Part shown: positions 1 to 9,510 of the stretch, in pieces
How the letters are laid out: each line of letters opens with the position of its first letter
Position numbering within the stretch: the first letter of the stretch is position 1
NCBI GenBank assembly: GCA_024372495.1
Contig: CP099977.1
Span: 2,046,001 to 2,110,000 of the forward strand
Source: Pseudarthrobacter sp. Fe7
Lineage (GTDB): Bacteria; Actinomycetota; Actinomycetes; Actinomycetales; Micrococcaceae
Reading direction: 5' to 3'
DNA length: 64,000 nucleotides
Made by a program: the position numbers and the translations under genes
The notes under the pieces: generated by a model
The model's database searches: none
What the model was told of the DNA's origin: nothing
Seen by the model: the letters and a program-made list of their open reading frames with translations, nothing else

Positions 1-921
1 TCCGAAGAGCGCCATGCGGCCGCCGTCGGGCATCTCCAGGTACGACATGTTTTCGATGACACCCGCGATCTTCTGACCAGTCTGGGTGGCGATGGCTCCT
101 GCCCGTTCGGCGACGTCGGCCGCGGCCGCCTGGGGCGTGGTGACCACCAGGATTTCGGCTTTGGGCAGCAGCTGGGCAACGGAGATGGCAATGTCGCCGG
201 TGCCCGGCGGGAGGTCCAGGAACAGGACGTCCAGGTCGCCGAAGTAGACGTCAGTGAGGAACTGTTCCAGCGCCCGGTGCAGCATGGGGCCCCGCCAGGC
301 CACCGGCTGGTTGCCGGTTACGAACATGCCGATGGAAATGACCTTCACGCCGTAAGCGACCGGCGGAAGGATCATGTCGTCCACCTGGGTGGGGGCCTGG
401 GTGATGCCCAGCAGGGCAGGAACGGAGAAGCCGTAGACGTCTGCGTCCACAATGCCCACCCGGAGGCCCTGGGCGGCCAGGGCGGTGGCCAGGTTGACCG
501 TGACCGAGGACTTGCCCACCCCGCCCTTGCCGCTGGCCACGGCATAGACCTTGGTCAGTGAGTCCGGCTCGTTGAAGGGGATTTTCCGCTGGCCGCCCGG
601 GCCGCGCAGTTTCTGCTTGAGTGCATCGCGTTGCGCCTGGTCCATCACCTTGAGCTCGACGTCGACGGCGGTGACGCCGGGTACCGCGGAAAGGGCCTTC
701 TGGGAATCGCCGGTGATGGTTTCCCGCAGCGGGCAGCCCGCGATGGTGAGCAGGACTGCGACGGTGACCTTGCCGTCGTCGGAAACCTTGACGGAGTCCA
801 CCATGCCCAGCTCAGTAATGGGGCGGCGAAGCTCCGGATCGATGACCGTGGACAGTGCGTTGTGGACGGCTTCGGCCAACCCGGCGCTGCCGGTGGCTTC
901 AGTGCCGGTGGGGGTGCTCAT
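1..921 (-). CDS. mrp: Mrp/ApbC-family P-loop ATPase, iron-sulfur cluster carrier (3' end outside window)
   Basis: Cytosolic ATPase of the Mrp/NBP35 family, which carries and delivers Fe-S clusters. The first ~110 residues form a MIP18/DUF59-type domain (IDPELRRP near residue 27, Cys at 63). Then come the deviant Walker A GKGGVGKS (131-138), a VDADVYG segment and DLPPGTGD. The reading frame is open to the window edge, so the C-terminus is missing. I placed the start at 921, with GAGG upstream. An in-frame ATG at 990 overlaps the stop of the DUF1003 gene in an ATGA junction and would add 23 low-complexity residues; either is possible. Family assignment is firm; the cargo is inferred. Confidence 0.93.
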   Translation of the reverse strand, partial: MSTPTGTEATGSAGLAEAVHNALSTVIDPELRRPITELGMVDSVKVSDDGKVTVAVLLTIAGCPLRETITGDSQKALSAVPGVTAVDVELKVMDQAQRDALKQKLRGPGGQRKIPFNEPDSLTKVYAVASGKGGVGKSSVTVNLATALAAQGLRVGIVDADVYGFSVPALLGITQAPTQVDDMILPPVAYGVKVISIGMFVTGNQPVAWRGPMLHRALEQFLTDVYFGDLDVLFLDLPPGTGDIAISVAQLLPKAEILVVTTPQAAAADVAERAGAIATQTGQKIAGVIENMSYLEMPDGGRMALFG

Positions 922-986
922 GGAAGGGCCCTCGGTTTTCGGTGCGGTGGCGGCATCGGGGCGGCTGGCTACGGGCGGCCTGGCAG

Positions 987-1679
987 TCATTGGGCAGAGT
1001 GGCCGGGTTTGACCCGGGGGATCTGCTGCGTACGCGGGCTGCGCTGCCGGTCCCGCTGATCGCGCAGTTTGTCCTTGACCTTGTCCCGCGGCGACTCATG
1101 GGAACCTGGGCCGGTATCGTCGTGGGTGCGCAGCTCCTCCTGGGCGTCGAGCAAGTCCTCAAGGAGGGAGCGCAGTTCGGCGCGGACGTAGTCGCGGGTC
1201 GCAACCTCGCGCAGCGCGATCCGAAGGGAGGCAAGCTCCCGGGTGAGGTACTCGGTATCGGAGAGGTTGCGTTCCGCTCGCTGCCGGTCCTGCTGCAGCG
1301 AGACGCGGTCACGGTCATCCTGCCGGTTCTGCGCCAGCAGGAGCAGGGGCGCAGCGTAGGACGCCTGGAGTGAAAGCATCAGGGTCAGCAGGGTGAAGCC
1401 GAGGGCCCGGGAGTCGAACTGCCATTCCTCCGGGGCGAATGTGTTCCAGCCCAGCCAGAAGATGCAGAACACGGTCATGTACACCAGGAACTGGGGCGTA
1501 CCCATGAACCGGGCAAAGCCTTCGGTGGCGTGCCCGAAGGCGTCGGGGTTGGGACGGAACGTCGGCAGGATCCGCTGACGGCCGCTCAGCGGCGTATCGA
1601 GACTGCCTTTTGATTCCGCTTTCGCCGGGTTCCGCTGGTTGGGGTTCTTCGGAGCACTGATGTCAGCCAATGCGGCCAC
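987..1679 (-). CDS. DUF1003 family membrane protein
   Basis: A 230-residue protein of the DUF1003 family, whose function is unknown. A charged N-terminus of about 60 residues is followed by two hydrophobic segments around residues 70-90 (FLVYMTVFCIFWLGWNTF) and 100-125, then a long charged, probably coiled-coil tail rich in Arg, Asp and Glu. Its start overlaps the end of the upstream MgtE-N/CBS gene by 17 bases and its stop touches a possible start of mrp, so the three are probably co-transcribed. In many actinobacteria DUF1003 genes sit next to MgtE-type genes, which hints at a role linked to divalent cations; this is inference. Confidence 0.85.
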   Translation of the reverse strand: MAALADISAPKNPNQRNPAKAESKGSLDTPLSGRQRILPTFRPNPDAFGHATEGFARFMGTPQFLVYMTVFCIFWLGWNTFAPEEWQFDSRALGFTLLTLMLSLQASYAAPLLLLAQNRQDDRDRVSLQQDRQRAERNLSDTEYLTRELASLRIALREVATRDYVRAELRSLLEDLLDAQEELRTHDDTGPGSHESPRDKVKDKLRDQRDRQRSPRTQQIPRVKPGHSAQ

Positions 1680-2944
1680 CGAGCTTTCTTATCGGGGCTT
1701 CGCCATCATAGGCGCGCCAGTCGTCCGGCAACAAATGATCCAATACGTCATCAACAGTCACCGCCCCCACAAGCCGGCCGGCATCGTTGACCACCGGGAG
1801 GGAGTTCAGGTTGTAGGTGGCCAGTGTCCGGGCAACTTCGCTGATGTGCGCCTGGTCGGACAGCGGCTCCAGGTTCTTGTCCACCAGGTTTCCCAGTGCC
1901 TCGAACGGCGGGAAACGCAGCAGCTGCTGGATGTGTACCACGCCCAGGAAGCGGCCCGTAGGCGTTTCCAGCGGCGGCCGGGCAATGAAGATCGACGACG
2001 CCAGGGCAGGGAGAGCTCCTCGCGCCTGACGTGGGCCAGGGCTTCGGCGACGGTGGCTTCCGGGGGAGGATGACCGGCACGGGGGTCATGAGGCCACCGG
2101 CCGTGTCCTCGTCGTATTCAAGCAGCCGGCGGACGTCCTCGGCGCCTTCGGGCTCCATCAGCTGGAGCAATTCCTCGGCCTGGGCGGAGGGAAGCTCACC
2201 CAGGAGGTCGGCGGCGTCGTCCGGATCCATCTCCTCCAGGACATCGGCTGCGCGCTGGACATCCAGTGCGGAGAGGATCTCCACCTGATCATCCTCAGGG
2301 AGTTCCTGGAGCACGTCCGCCAGGCGTTCATCCTGCAGTTCGCTGGCTACCTCGAAGCGGCGCTTGTCACTCATCTCCTGGAGTGCCTCGGCGAAGTCGG
2401 CGGGTTTGAGGTCTTCATGGTTGGCTACGAACTGGGTGGCGGCCTGCGGCTCGGTCTTCTGGCCCTGCTGGGCGTCCGCCCAGTCGATGATCAGGGTCTC
2501 GTTGCGGCGCAGCCGGCTCAGTGGCGACAGGGAATGCCCGCGCCGGACGAAGAGCTTGCTGACGAACCAGTCACGGGACCTGTGCTGGTCGATCGCGATG
2601 TCTTCGATGGTGGCGTCGCCGCTGCCGTCGCGGAGGGTAACGCGCCGGTCGAACATCTCGGCCACCACCAGGGTTTCCGCCCCGCGCTGTTCAAACCGGC
2701 GCAGGTTGACCAGGCCGGTGCAGATGACCTGTGTCTGGTCGATCGAGGTAATGCGCGTCATGGGGACGAAGACCCGCTTCTTGCCCGGAACTTCCACCAC
2801 GATGCCCACCACGTGGGGGGCGCCCTGGGTTCCCCGGGACAGTACAACGACATCGCGCAGCCGGCCCAGCCGGTCGCCTAGCGGGTCGAAGACATCGAGG
2901 CCCAGGAGGCGTGCCACGAAGACGCGTGTAGGTGTTGTGCTCAC
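1663..2944 (-). CDS. PRC-barrel / MgtE N-terminal / CBS domain protein (two apparent sequence errors)
   Basis: Reconstructed length is 427 residues. Residues 1-120 resemble a PRC-barrel. The middle is the MgtE intracellular N domain, with repeated leucine-rich helices (VLQELPEDDQVEILSAL, DDAADLLGELP). A C-terminal CBS region ends the protein. No membrane channel follows, so this is a soluble relative of the MgtE magnesium sensor module. The frame breaks twice: one base missing in a G run at 2062-2066, and one base missing near the GAGCTC at 2013-2018. Either side of each break matches the family. The start is GTG at 2944, six bases after a TAGCCT hexamer; a GTG at 2947 is the alternative. Confidence 0.8.
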
Positions 2945-2950
2945 CACTAC

Positions 2951-2956
2951 AGGCTA
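2951..2956 (-). promoter_or_regulatory. -10 hexamer, probable leaderless start of the MgtE-N/CBS gene
   Basis: TAGCCT on the minus strand lies six bases before the GTG at 2944, with no ribosome binding site between. It fits a TAnnnT -10 element and a leaderless mRNA. Confidence 0.4.
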
Positions 2957-3021
2957 CCGAGTCTGCTCTCTTTTAGCTGAATTTACAGGCGGCACCCACC
3001 TTGATGGGCAAGAATGGGTTT

Positions 3022-4023
3022 ATGTCGAACATTTTTGGTGCTCCCAAGGCCGGCGCCCCGAACGGACCGGACGATGCCCGGGCTGTTCCCACCGGTGACA
3101 CCGTTGGCTCCTACACTTCCTACCTCGACGCCCAAAAAGCGGTTGACTACCTGGCGGACCAGCAGTTCCCGGTCCAGATGGTGTCCATCGTGGGCAATGA
3201 ACTGAAGATGGTGGAGCGGGTTACGGGGCGGCTGAGCTACCCGAGGGTGGCGCTGTCCGGGGCGCTCAGCGGCATGTGGTTCGGCCTGTTCGTGGGCGTC
3301 ATGCTGTCCTTCTTCGCTCCGTCACCGGGATACTTCTCCATCATGACCTCGGTGCTGATGGGAGCGGCGTTCTTCATGCTCTTCGGCATCGTCACCTACG
3401 CGATGCAGCGGGGCAAGCGGGACTTCACGTCCACCAGCCAAGTGGTGGCGACAAACTACGACGTCATCGTGGCACCGGAGGCGGCCCACGAGGCCCGGCG
3501 GCTGCTGCAGCAGTTGCCCATGTCCCGTTCGGATGCAGCATCGGGCCACGGCCCGTACACGCAATACGACTACTACAACCAGCCATACCAGCAGCAGCAC
3601 CACCAGCAGCCGGGGCAGCAGCAGGGGCAGGGTCCGGCCCGTCCCGCCGGCTGGAGCGACCCTTACGGACAGCGGTCCTCCGGTTCGTCAGCCCAAGGTG
3701 GACCGGCCCAGGACGGCCACGGGTACCCGGACGGCGCCGGCCAGCAGGCAGGCCAGCAGTACGACGGCGGGCAGCAGCCGGCGCAGCACGCGCGCCCGGT
3801 CCGCTACCCGGACCTGCCCGACGGCCGCCCGCAGTACGGCGTCCGCGTGCCCCAGGGTCCCGCCGCGGATGCGGGGCAGCCCGGCACGGGCCAGGACGCA
3901 GGACACCGCGCGGAACCGGACGCGGAACACCGCGATGAGGACCGTGTCCAGGATGGCGCTGCACACCCGGTTGAACAGTTTGGCCCGGACGGGGACCAGC
4001 ACCGGGGCGAGCACCGCCAGTAA
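3022..4023 (+). CDS. General stress protein, YflT-like domain with two membrane segments
   Basis: 333 residues. Residues ~28-70 match the general stress protein 17M/YflT-like fold (VGSYTSYLDAQKAVDYLADQQFP). Two hydrophobic helices follow (about residues 80-102 and 107-130), then a short soluble part. From residue ~165 the protein is a long disordered tail rich in Gln, Gly, His and Pro. The family is often induced by general stress, but no molecular role is known. I chose the ATG at 3022 because homologues begin near this point; in-frame starts at 3001 and 3004 exist. It is divergent from the MgtE-N/CBS gene, with only 77 bases between the two starts. Confidence 0.8.
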   Translation: MSNIFGAPKAGAPNGPDDARAVPTGDTVGSYTSYLDAQKAVDYLADQQFPVQMVSIVGNELKMVERVTGRLSYPRVALSGALSGMWFGLFVGVMLSFFAPSPGYFSIMTSVLMGAAFFMLFGIVTYAMQRGKRDFTSTSQVVATNYDVIVAPEAAHEARRLLQQLPMSRSDAASGHGPYTQYDYYNQPYQQQHHQQPGQQQGQGPARPAGWSDPYGQRSSGSSAQGGPAQDGHGYPDGAGQQAGQQYDGGQQPAQHARPVRYPDLPDGRPQYGVRVPQGPAADAGQPGTGQDAGHRAEPDAEHRDEDRVQDGAAHPVEQFGPDGDQHRGEHRQ

Positions 4024-4086
4024 CGGCACAGGTGCCGTCCAGGTTGAGGCAGTTTGGCAGCACCACCAAGAAACGGTGCCGGAAGT

Positions 4087-4127
4087 AAGGGCGGGACCGC
4101 TGGAATGAATCCAGCGGTCCCGCCCTT
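4087..4127. terminator. Bidirectional intrinsic terminator
   Basis: An 18-bp perfect inverted repeat (4087-4104 with 4110-4127) with a five-base loop sits between the converging stress protein and aminopeptidase P genes. It has A/T-rich ends on both sides and can serve both. Confidence 0.85.
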
Positions 4128-4144
4128 TGTTGTCTATGCCCTTA

Positions 4145-5718
4145 TCAGGCTTCTTCGGTCCGGTAGATGCCTGCCATCCAGTCCTCCACGTCCTCCGCGT
4201 TGCGCGGCAGGGCGGCACTGAGGTTGACGGGGCCGTCAGCGGTCATGAGGATGTCATCCTCGATCCGGACCCCGATGCCGCGGTATTCCTCGGGGATCGC
4301 CAGGTCTTCCTTCTTGAAGTACAGGCCCGGCTCGATGGTGAACACCATGCCCTCGGTCAGGACGCCGTCGAGGTACAGTTCCCGCTTGGCCTGGGCACAG
4401 TCATGGACATCCAGGCCCAGGTGGTGGCTGGTGCCGTGCGGCATCCAGCGGCGGTGCTGCTGGCCCTCGGGGCTGATTGCTTCCTCCACGCTGACCGGCA
4501 GGATGCCCCACCCGGCCAGGCGCTCCGCCAGGACTGTGGTTGCCGCCGTATGGATGTCGCGGAACTTGGTTCCCGGCTGTGCAGCGGCGAAACCGGCATC
4601 GGCGGCGTCCAGGACTGCCTGGTAGACCTTGCGCTGGATCTCGCTGAAGGTGCCGCTGGCCGGAAGGGTCCGGGTGATGTCGGCGGTGTAGAGCGAGTCC
4701 GCCTCGACGCCGGCATCAAGGAGCAGGAGCTCGCCGGCGTGGATTCGGCCCGTGTTGCGGGTCCAGTGCAGCACAGTGGCGTTGTTGCCGGAAGCTGCGA
4801 TGGTGTCGTAGCCCAACTCGTTGCCTACCTCGCGTGCGCGGGCGAAAAAGGCTCCTCCACCACCCGCTCGCCGCGGGCGTGCGTGAGGGCCCGGGGCAGT
4901 GCCTTGACCACTTCTTCGAATCCTTCGACCGTGGCCGATACCGCGATCTTCATCTGCTCGATTTCCCACTCATCCTTGAGCAGGCGCAGTTCGGAGAGGG
5001 CTTCGCTGAGCTTCTCGTCCAGGGCATCCAGCACCCCGAGGTCCAGGTTCTCCGGATCCTTGGCGGTGTTGTACCGTGCGGTGTCCACCAGGGCGTCGAT
5101 GTTGTCGTCCACCTTGCGGACCAGACGGATGGAGATGCCGCCGATCTCCGGGGCACCCACATTCTTGGTGATCGCCGTTTCCAGCTGGTCGACGTGCGCG
5201 GTTGACAGGCCCAGCCGGGCCTCGAACTCTTCGAGGGTGGGGCGGGCCCCAATCCAGAACTCGCCGGAGCGGGAGTCTGCGTAGAACTGTTCCGTATCCC
5301 GTCCGGCCAGGGGCCGGAAGTACAGCGTGGCGCGGTGGTGGGCGCCGTCGTCGCCCGTTCCCTCGTCCACCGGCTCCAGGATCAGGACCGCATCCGGCTC
5401 ATGGTCCAGGCCAAGCCCCGTCAGGTGCGCGAAGCCGGAGTGCGGGCGGAAGCGGTAGTCGCAGTCGTTCGACCGGACCTTGAGCGGGCCGGCCGGGATG
5501 ACCAGCCGTTCGCCCTTGAACTGGGCGGAGATCGCCTTGCGCCGGGTTGCGGCGTAAGCGGCCACGGCGTCCTGCTGGGGAAGGTCCCCGCTGGTCGGCG
5601 CCCAGTTGCTGGCCATGAAAGCCTTGAAGGCGTTGGAACTGGGCCGCTGTGAGCGGTTGTTGACGCGCTCCTCCAGCGGTTGGGAAGCAGAGGTTGGGGT
5701 GTTTTCGGCATCGTTCAC
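4145..5718 (-). CDS. pepP: Xaa-Pro aminopeptidase (aminopeptidase P), one apparent sequence error
   Basis: M24B metallopeptidase that removes N-terminal residues preceding proline. Reconstructed length is 524 residues. An N-terminal creatinase-like domain (to ~residue 280) precedes the pita-bread catalytic domain. Metal ligands are visible in LLLDAG, LYTADITRT, HGTSHHLGLDVHD, IEPGLYF and GVRIEDDIL. The frame breaks near 4850: ...GERVVE and GAFFARARE are contiguous in homologues, and one base appears to be missing around GAGGAGCC on the coding strand. The start is GTG at 5718. It is divergent from the PHP gene. Confidence 0.9.
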
Positions 5719-5786
5719 GGCACCATCGTCTCACCAGCGTCCCGGCTAAGCGAACAGGCCTCCCCGGTCCCATGGTCCCGGTCCAC

Positions 5787-5792
5787 TACGCT
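5787..5792 (+). promoter_or_regulatory. -10 hexamer, probable leaderless start of the PHP gene
   Basis: TACGCT lies six bases upstream of the GTG at 5799; no Shine-Dalgarno sequence is present. Confidence 0.45.
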
Positions 5793-5798
5793 GGATAA

Positions 5799-6647
5799 GT
5801 GAGGATTGACCTGCATGCCCACTCCAATGTCTCGGACGGCACCGAAACCCCGGCGGATGTCATGGCGTCTGCTGCCCGCGCGGGCCTGGACGTGGTGGCC
5901 CTGACCGACCATGATTCAACGGCAGGCTGGGCGGAGGCCGCCGCGGCCGCTGTTACTTACGGGGTGGAACTGGTACCCGGCATGGAGGTCTCGTGCCGGA
6001 CGGAGGAGGGCATCAGCGTCCACCTCCTGAGCTACCTGCATGATCCCGCCCATCCCGGCCTCCTTGAAGAAATCACCAAGGCCAAGGACTCCCGCCTGAC
6101 CCGTGCCGAACGGATGGTCACCATCCTCGCCGAGGACTATCCGCTGACCTGGGACGACGTAATCCACCATGTGGCGCCGGGCGCCACCCTTGGCCGTCCG
6201 CACATTGCCGATGCCCTCGTCGCCGCGGGTGTCGTGGAGGACCGCTCGGAGGCCTTCGCCTCCATCCTCACCTCCCGGTCCCGCTACTTCATTCCGCACT
6301 ACGCTCCGGACCCGGCCACCGCCGTCGAACTTGTCCGCGCCGCCGGCGGCGTGCCCGTGTTCGCCCATCCCGTGGCATCAGCCCGGGGCCGGATCGTGGG
6401 GGAGCGGACCTACCGGGAGATGATCGACGCCGGCCTGGCGGGCCTCGAGATCGACCACCGGGACAATCCGGAAGAGGGCCGCGACTTCCTGCGGAAACTG
6501 GCGGCCAGGCATGACCTGCTGATCACGGGCTCCTCCGACTACCACGGCACCGGCAAGCCCAACCTGCTCGGCGAAAACGTCACGGCCCCGGACATGCTGG
6601 CGCGGATCGAGGAGATGGGTACCGGCGCCGCGGTGGTCCGCCCCTAG
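5799..6647 (+). CDS. PHP-domain phosphoesterase (RNase AM / 3',5'-nucleotide phosphatase type)
   Basis: 282 residues, full length for the TrpH/YciV-like PHP family, whose members hydrolyse 3',5'-bisphosphonucleotides or trim RNA 5' ends. Metal-binding motifs are in the expected order: DLHAHSNVSDGT (4-15), LTDHDST (~36), EVSCR (~63), GRPHIADAL (~132), FAHPV (~188) and SSDYHG (~245). The GTG start is supported by the adjacent -10 hexamer. The TAG stop shares a CTAG with the stop of the converging methyltransferase gene. Substrate is inferred from family only. Confidence 0.88.
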   Translation: MRIDLHAHSNVSDGTETPADVMASAARAGLDVVALTDHDSTAGWAEAAAAAVTYGVELVPGMEVSCRTEEGISVHLLSYLHDPAHPGLLEEITKAKDSRLTRAERMVTILAEDYPLTWDDVIHHVAPGATLGRPHIADALVAAGVVEDRSEAFASILTSRSRYFIPHYAPDPATAVELVRAAGGVPVFAHPVASARGRIVGERTYREMIDAGLAGLEIDHRDNPEEGRDFLRKLAARHDLLITGSSDYHGTGKPNLLGENVTAPDMLARIEEMGTGAAVVRP

Positions 6648-7516
6648 TTGGGCCGGAACGAGGCAAAGGTGGCGTGCGCGCCCAGCCGTTTGGCCATGAT
6701 GTCGATGGCCGGCTGGTTCTGGTCCACGCACACGAAGTTGCGGCCAAGCTTGGCGGCAACTGCCCCCAGGGTGCCGGAGCCCGCGAAGAAGTCCAGGCAC
6801 CAGTCACCGGGGCGCGACGAGGCCGCCACCACCCGGCGCACCAGGCCCTCCGGCTTCTGTGTGGGATAGCCCGTCTTTTCCTTGCCCGTGGGCGAGACGA
6901 TGGTGTGCCACCAGACGTCGGTAGGAAGCTTGCCGAGTTCCCGTTTGGCGGGAGTCACCAGGCCCGGCGCCATGTAGGGCTCCCGGTCCACCTCGGCGCT
7001 GTCGAAGTGGTACTTCGCGGGGTTCTTCACATACACCAGGATGTTGTCGTGCTTGGTGGGCCACCGGTTTTTTGCGCGGGCGCCGTAGTCATAGGCCCAG
7101 ATGATCTCGTTCAGGAAGCATTCCCGGCCAAAGATGGCGTCCAGCATCACCTTGGCGTAGTGCACCTCGCGGTAGTCCAGGTGCAGGTAGAGGGTCCCGT
7201 CATCGGCCAGCAGGCGCCACGCCTCCACGAGCCGGGGTTCCAGGAAGGACCAGTAGTCGCTGAACGCGTCGTCGTAGCGGTGCAGGGCGCCCTTGATGGT
7301 GTCGTACGACCGGCCCTTGAAGCCCACCCGGTCCCCGCTGCCACCGGCGTTCACCACCATCCGGGTTTCCTGGCGTTGCTGCGGCCTGCCCGTGTTGAAG
7401 GGCGGGTCCACGTAAATCAAAGTGAAGGCGCCGTCCGGCAGCGTGGGGAGGTACGCCGCGTTGTCCGCGTGCACCACCAGGCTGCCGCCGTCCGGCGCCC
7501 AAACAGTGTCAGTCAT
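6644..7516 (-). CDS. Solitary beta-class DNA methyltransferase
   Basis: 290 residues. The catalytic motif IV (DPPFNTG, 37-43) comes before the S-adenosylmethionine motif I (DFFAGSGTLG, ~242-251). This order defines beta-class amino-methyltransferases, which make N6-methyladenine or N4-methylcytosine. TGYPTQKPEGLVRR (just before motif I) is the conserved motif X region. No restriction endonuclease or specificity subunit is adjacent, so it is probably an orphan methylase. Its start lies nine bases downstream of the helicase stop, so it is likely co-transcribed. Recognition sequence cannot be read from the protein. See the finding on GAGCT-linked errors for a speculative link. Confidence 0.9.
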   Translation of the reverse strand: MTDTVWAPDGGSLVVHADNAAYLPTLPDGAFTLIYVDPPFNTGRPQQRQETRMVVNAGGSGDRVGFKGRSYDTIKGALHRYDDAFSDYWSFLEPRLVEAWRLLADDGTLYLHLDYREVHYAKVMLDAIFGRECFLNEIIWAYDYGARAKNRWPTKHDNILVYVKNPAKYHFDSAEVDREPYMAPGLVTPAKRELGKLPTDVWWHTIVSPTGKEKTGYPTQKPEGLVRRVVAASSRPGDWCLDFFAGSGTLGAVAAKLGRNFVCVDQNQPAIDIMAKRLGAHATFASFRPN

Positions 7517-7524
7517 CAGGGCAG

Positions 7525-9220
7525 TTAGGCCTCGGCGTTGCCGGGCCGGGTGCCGTTGTCCGTGCCGGCAACCACTTCGCCGTTGCGGCGGCGGGTACGG
7601 GTGCGGGTCCGGCGGGCGCGCGAGGGCTTCTCGCCGTCGGTTGCGGGCACGGCAGCTTCAGCGGCCGGTGCTGACGCAGAGTCCGGCGTACGACGACGGC
7701 GCTCGCCTGAGCGGCCTGCGGAGTCACCGCTGCGGGCAGCGTCGCGGCTGCCGCCCTTGCCGGCGTCGGACCTTCCGCGGCCCCGTCCGTCAAGGTCGCG
7801 TGACCGGTCCGAATCACGGCCGCTGCGGCTGTTCTTCTTGCCGGTTTCGCCCAGGTCCTCGAGTACCTCGGCGTCGACGCCGGCAAGGGTCCGCTTGTCG
7901 CGGGGAAGGCGGCCCTTGGTGCCCTCGGGGATATCAAGATCGATGTACAGGTGCGGCGAGGACGAGTAGGTTTCCACGGGCTCCGGGACGCTCAGGCCCA
8001 GGGCCTTGTTGATCAGCGCCCAGCGAGGCATGTCGTCCCAGTCAACGAAGGTGACGGCGGTGCCCTTGTTGCCGGCGCGGCCGGTACGGCCCACGCGGTG
8101 CAGGTAGATCTTTTCGTCTTCCACGCACTGGTAATTGATCACATGGGTCACGTCATCGACGTCGATGCCGCGGGCAGCCACGTCCGTGGCCACCAGGACG
8201 TCCACCTTGTTGTTGCGGAACGCGCGCAGCGCCTGCTCGCGGGCGCCCTGGCCCAGGTCACCGTGGATGGCGGCGGCCGCGAAGCCGCGGTCTACCAGTT
8301 CCTCGGCCACCTTGGCGGCAGTGCGCTTGGTCTTGGTGAAGATGATGGTCCGTCCGCGGCCGCGGGCCTGCAGGATGCGGGCCACCACCTCGGTCTTGTC
8401 CATGCTGTGCGCCCGGTAAATGAGCTGGCGGATGTCCCGCTTGGTCAGGCCCTCGTCCTCCGGATCCGCTGCGCGGATATGCGTGGGCTGGGTCATGTAG
8501 CGGCGCGCCATGGCAATGACCGGGCCGGGCATGGTAGCCGAGAACAGGAGCGTCTGGCGGACGGCAGGGGTGCCGGCGATGAGTGTCTCAACGTCCGGCA
8601 GGAAGCCGAGGTCCAGCATTTCGTCGGCCTCGTCGAGGACCACGAGCTTCACGTTCTTCAGGCTCAGGTGCTTTTGCTTGTACAGGTCGATCAGGCGCCC
8701 GGGCGTGCCCACCACTACCTCCACACCCTGCTTGAGCGCGTCAACCTGGGGCTCATAGGCGCGGCCACCGTAAATCGTGGTGATCCTGGCGTTGCGTTTG
8801 CGGGACGCCGTCTGCAGGTCGCTGGCCACCTGCACGGCAAGTTCGCGGGTGGGGACGATCACGAGGGCCTGCGGGGCTCCGGGAACGGCGAGTTTTGCGT
8901 ACCCGGGGTCGTCCTGGCCGATGACCCGCTGCAGCGCGGGAATACCGAAGCCAAGGGTCTTGCCCGTGCCGGTCTTGGCCTGGCCGATGATGTCATGGCC
9001 GGCCAGGGCCACCGGCAGGGTCATGGCCTGGATGGGGAAGGGGTGGGTAATCCCGGCATCAGCCAGGGACTCAACGATGTCCGCGCGCACGTTGTAATCG
9101 GCAAAGGACTTCTCCGCGATCTCGTGCGGGGTCTCGTCCGAGATGATCGTTTCTTCCGGTTCGATGGTTTCCGTGCCGGACGCGTCGCTCAGGAGCCTGG
9201 TGGGTATGCAATTCACTCAC
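7525..9220 (-). CDS. DEAD-box ATP-dependent RNA helicase (one apparent sequence error near the N-terminus)
   Basis: 564 residues after correction. All helicase motifs are visible: Q motif (FPIQAM), Walker A AKTGTGKT (~80), PTREL, GTPGR, DEAD (~195), SAT (~226), ATDVAARGIDVDDV and HRVGRTGR. The last 130 residues are a basic RG/RS-rich tail typical of RNA-binding extensions. The frame as read would start at GTG 9216 without a ribosome binding site. Removing one base from the GAGCCT at 9193-9198 instead joins the protein to a GTG at 9220 (MSELHTHQLLSDASG...), preceded by AAGGA at nine bases, which is clearly better. Likely role: rRNA or mRNA structure remodelling. Confidence 0.92.
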
Positions 9221-9510
9221 AGGGGAGTTTCCTTATTCATTTGGGCATTGGCGCTGCCTGCTCAACGGGCCGGCCAAAGTGGCCGCTCCGGAGCACGCTC
9301 AGGCGCGCAAGCGATTCCAGTGGAAGCCGATCGCGGGCTATCTAATGCTGGCACTGGTGACCAGCGGGTAAATCTCAAGATCGCGTAGGGGCGGGCTTGT
9401 TGGTTTCAAATCAAGGAAATCAACGACCGGGCATCCAGTTCTACCCCTCCAGTCTAGCCGCACGGGCGCGGAAACCCGGTTTCGGCCCGCCTGCGGCGCC
9501 CGCAGACCTC
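9221..9510 (-). other. Long leader region of the helicase gene
   Basis: 290 bases without a gene between the RNB ribonuclease stop and the helicase start. They hold a small hairpin (CGGCCA 9271-9276 with TGGCCG 9280-9285). Long 5' leaders are common for DEAD-box helicase genes. I could not assign a convincing promoter or a known RNA family. Confidence 0.35.

Noticed and set aside
3464..4218. Minus-strand open frames opposite the stress protein gene, some hydrophobic.
   Set aside because: Shadows of a GC-rich, low-complexity coding region; no start signal or family match.
6644..7516. Type III restriction-modification system.
   Set aside because: Only the methyltransferase is present. The neighbours are a phosphoesterase and an RNA helicase, and the helicase has DEAD-box RNA helicase motifs, not a Res subunit layout.
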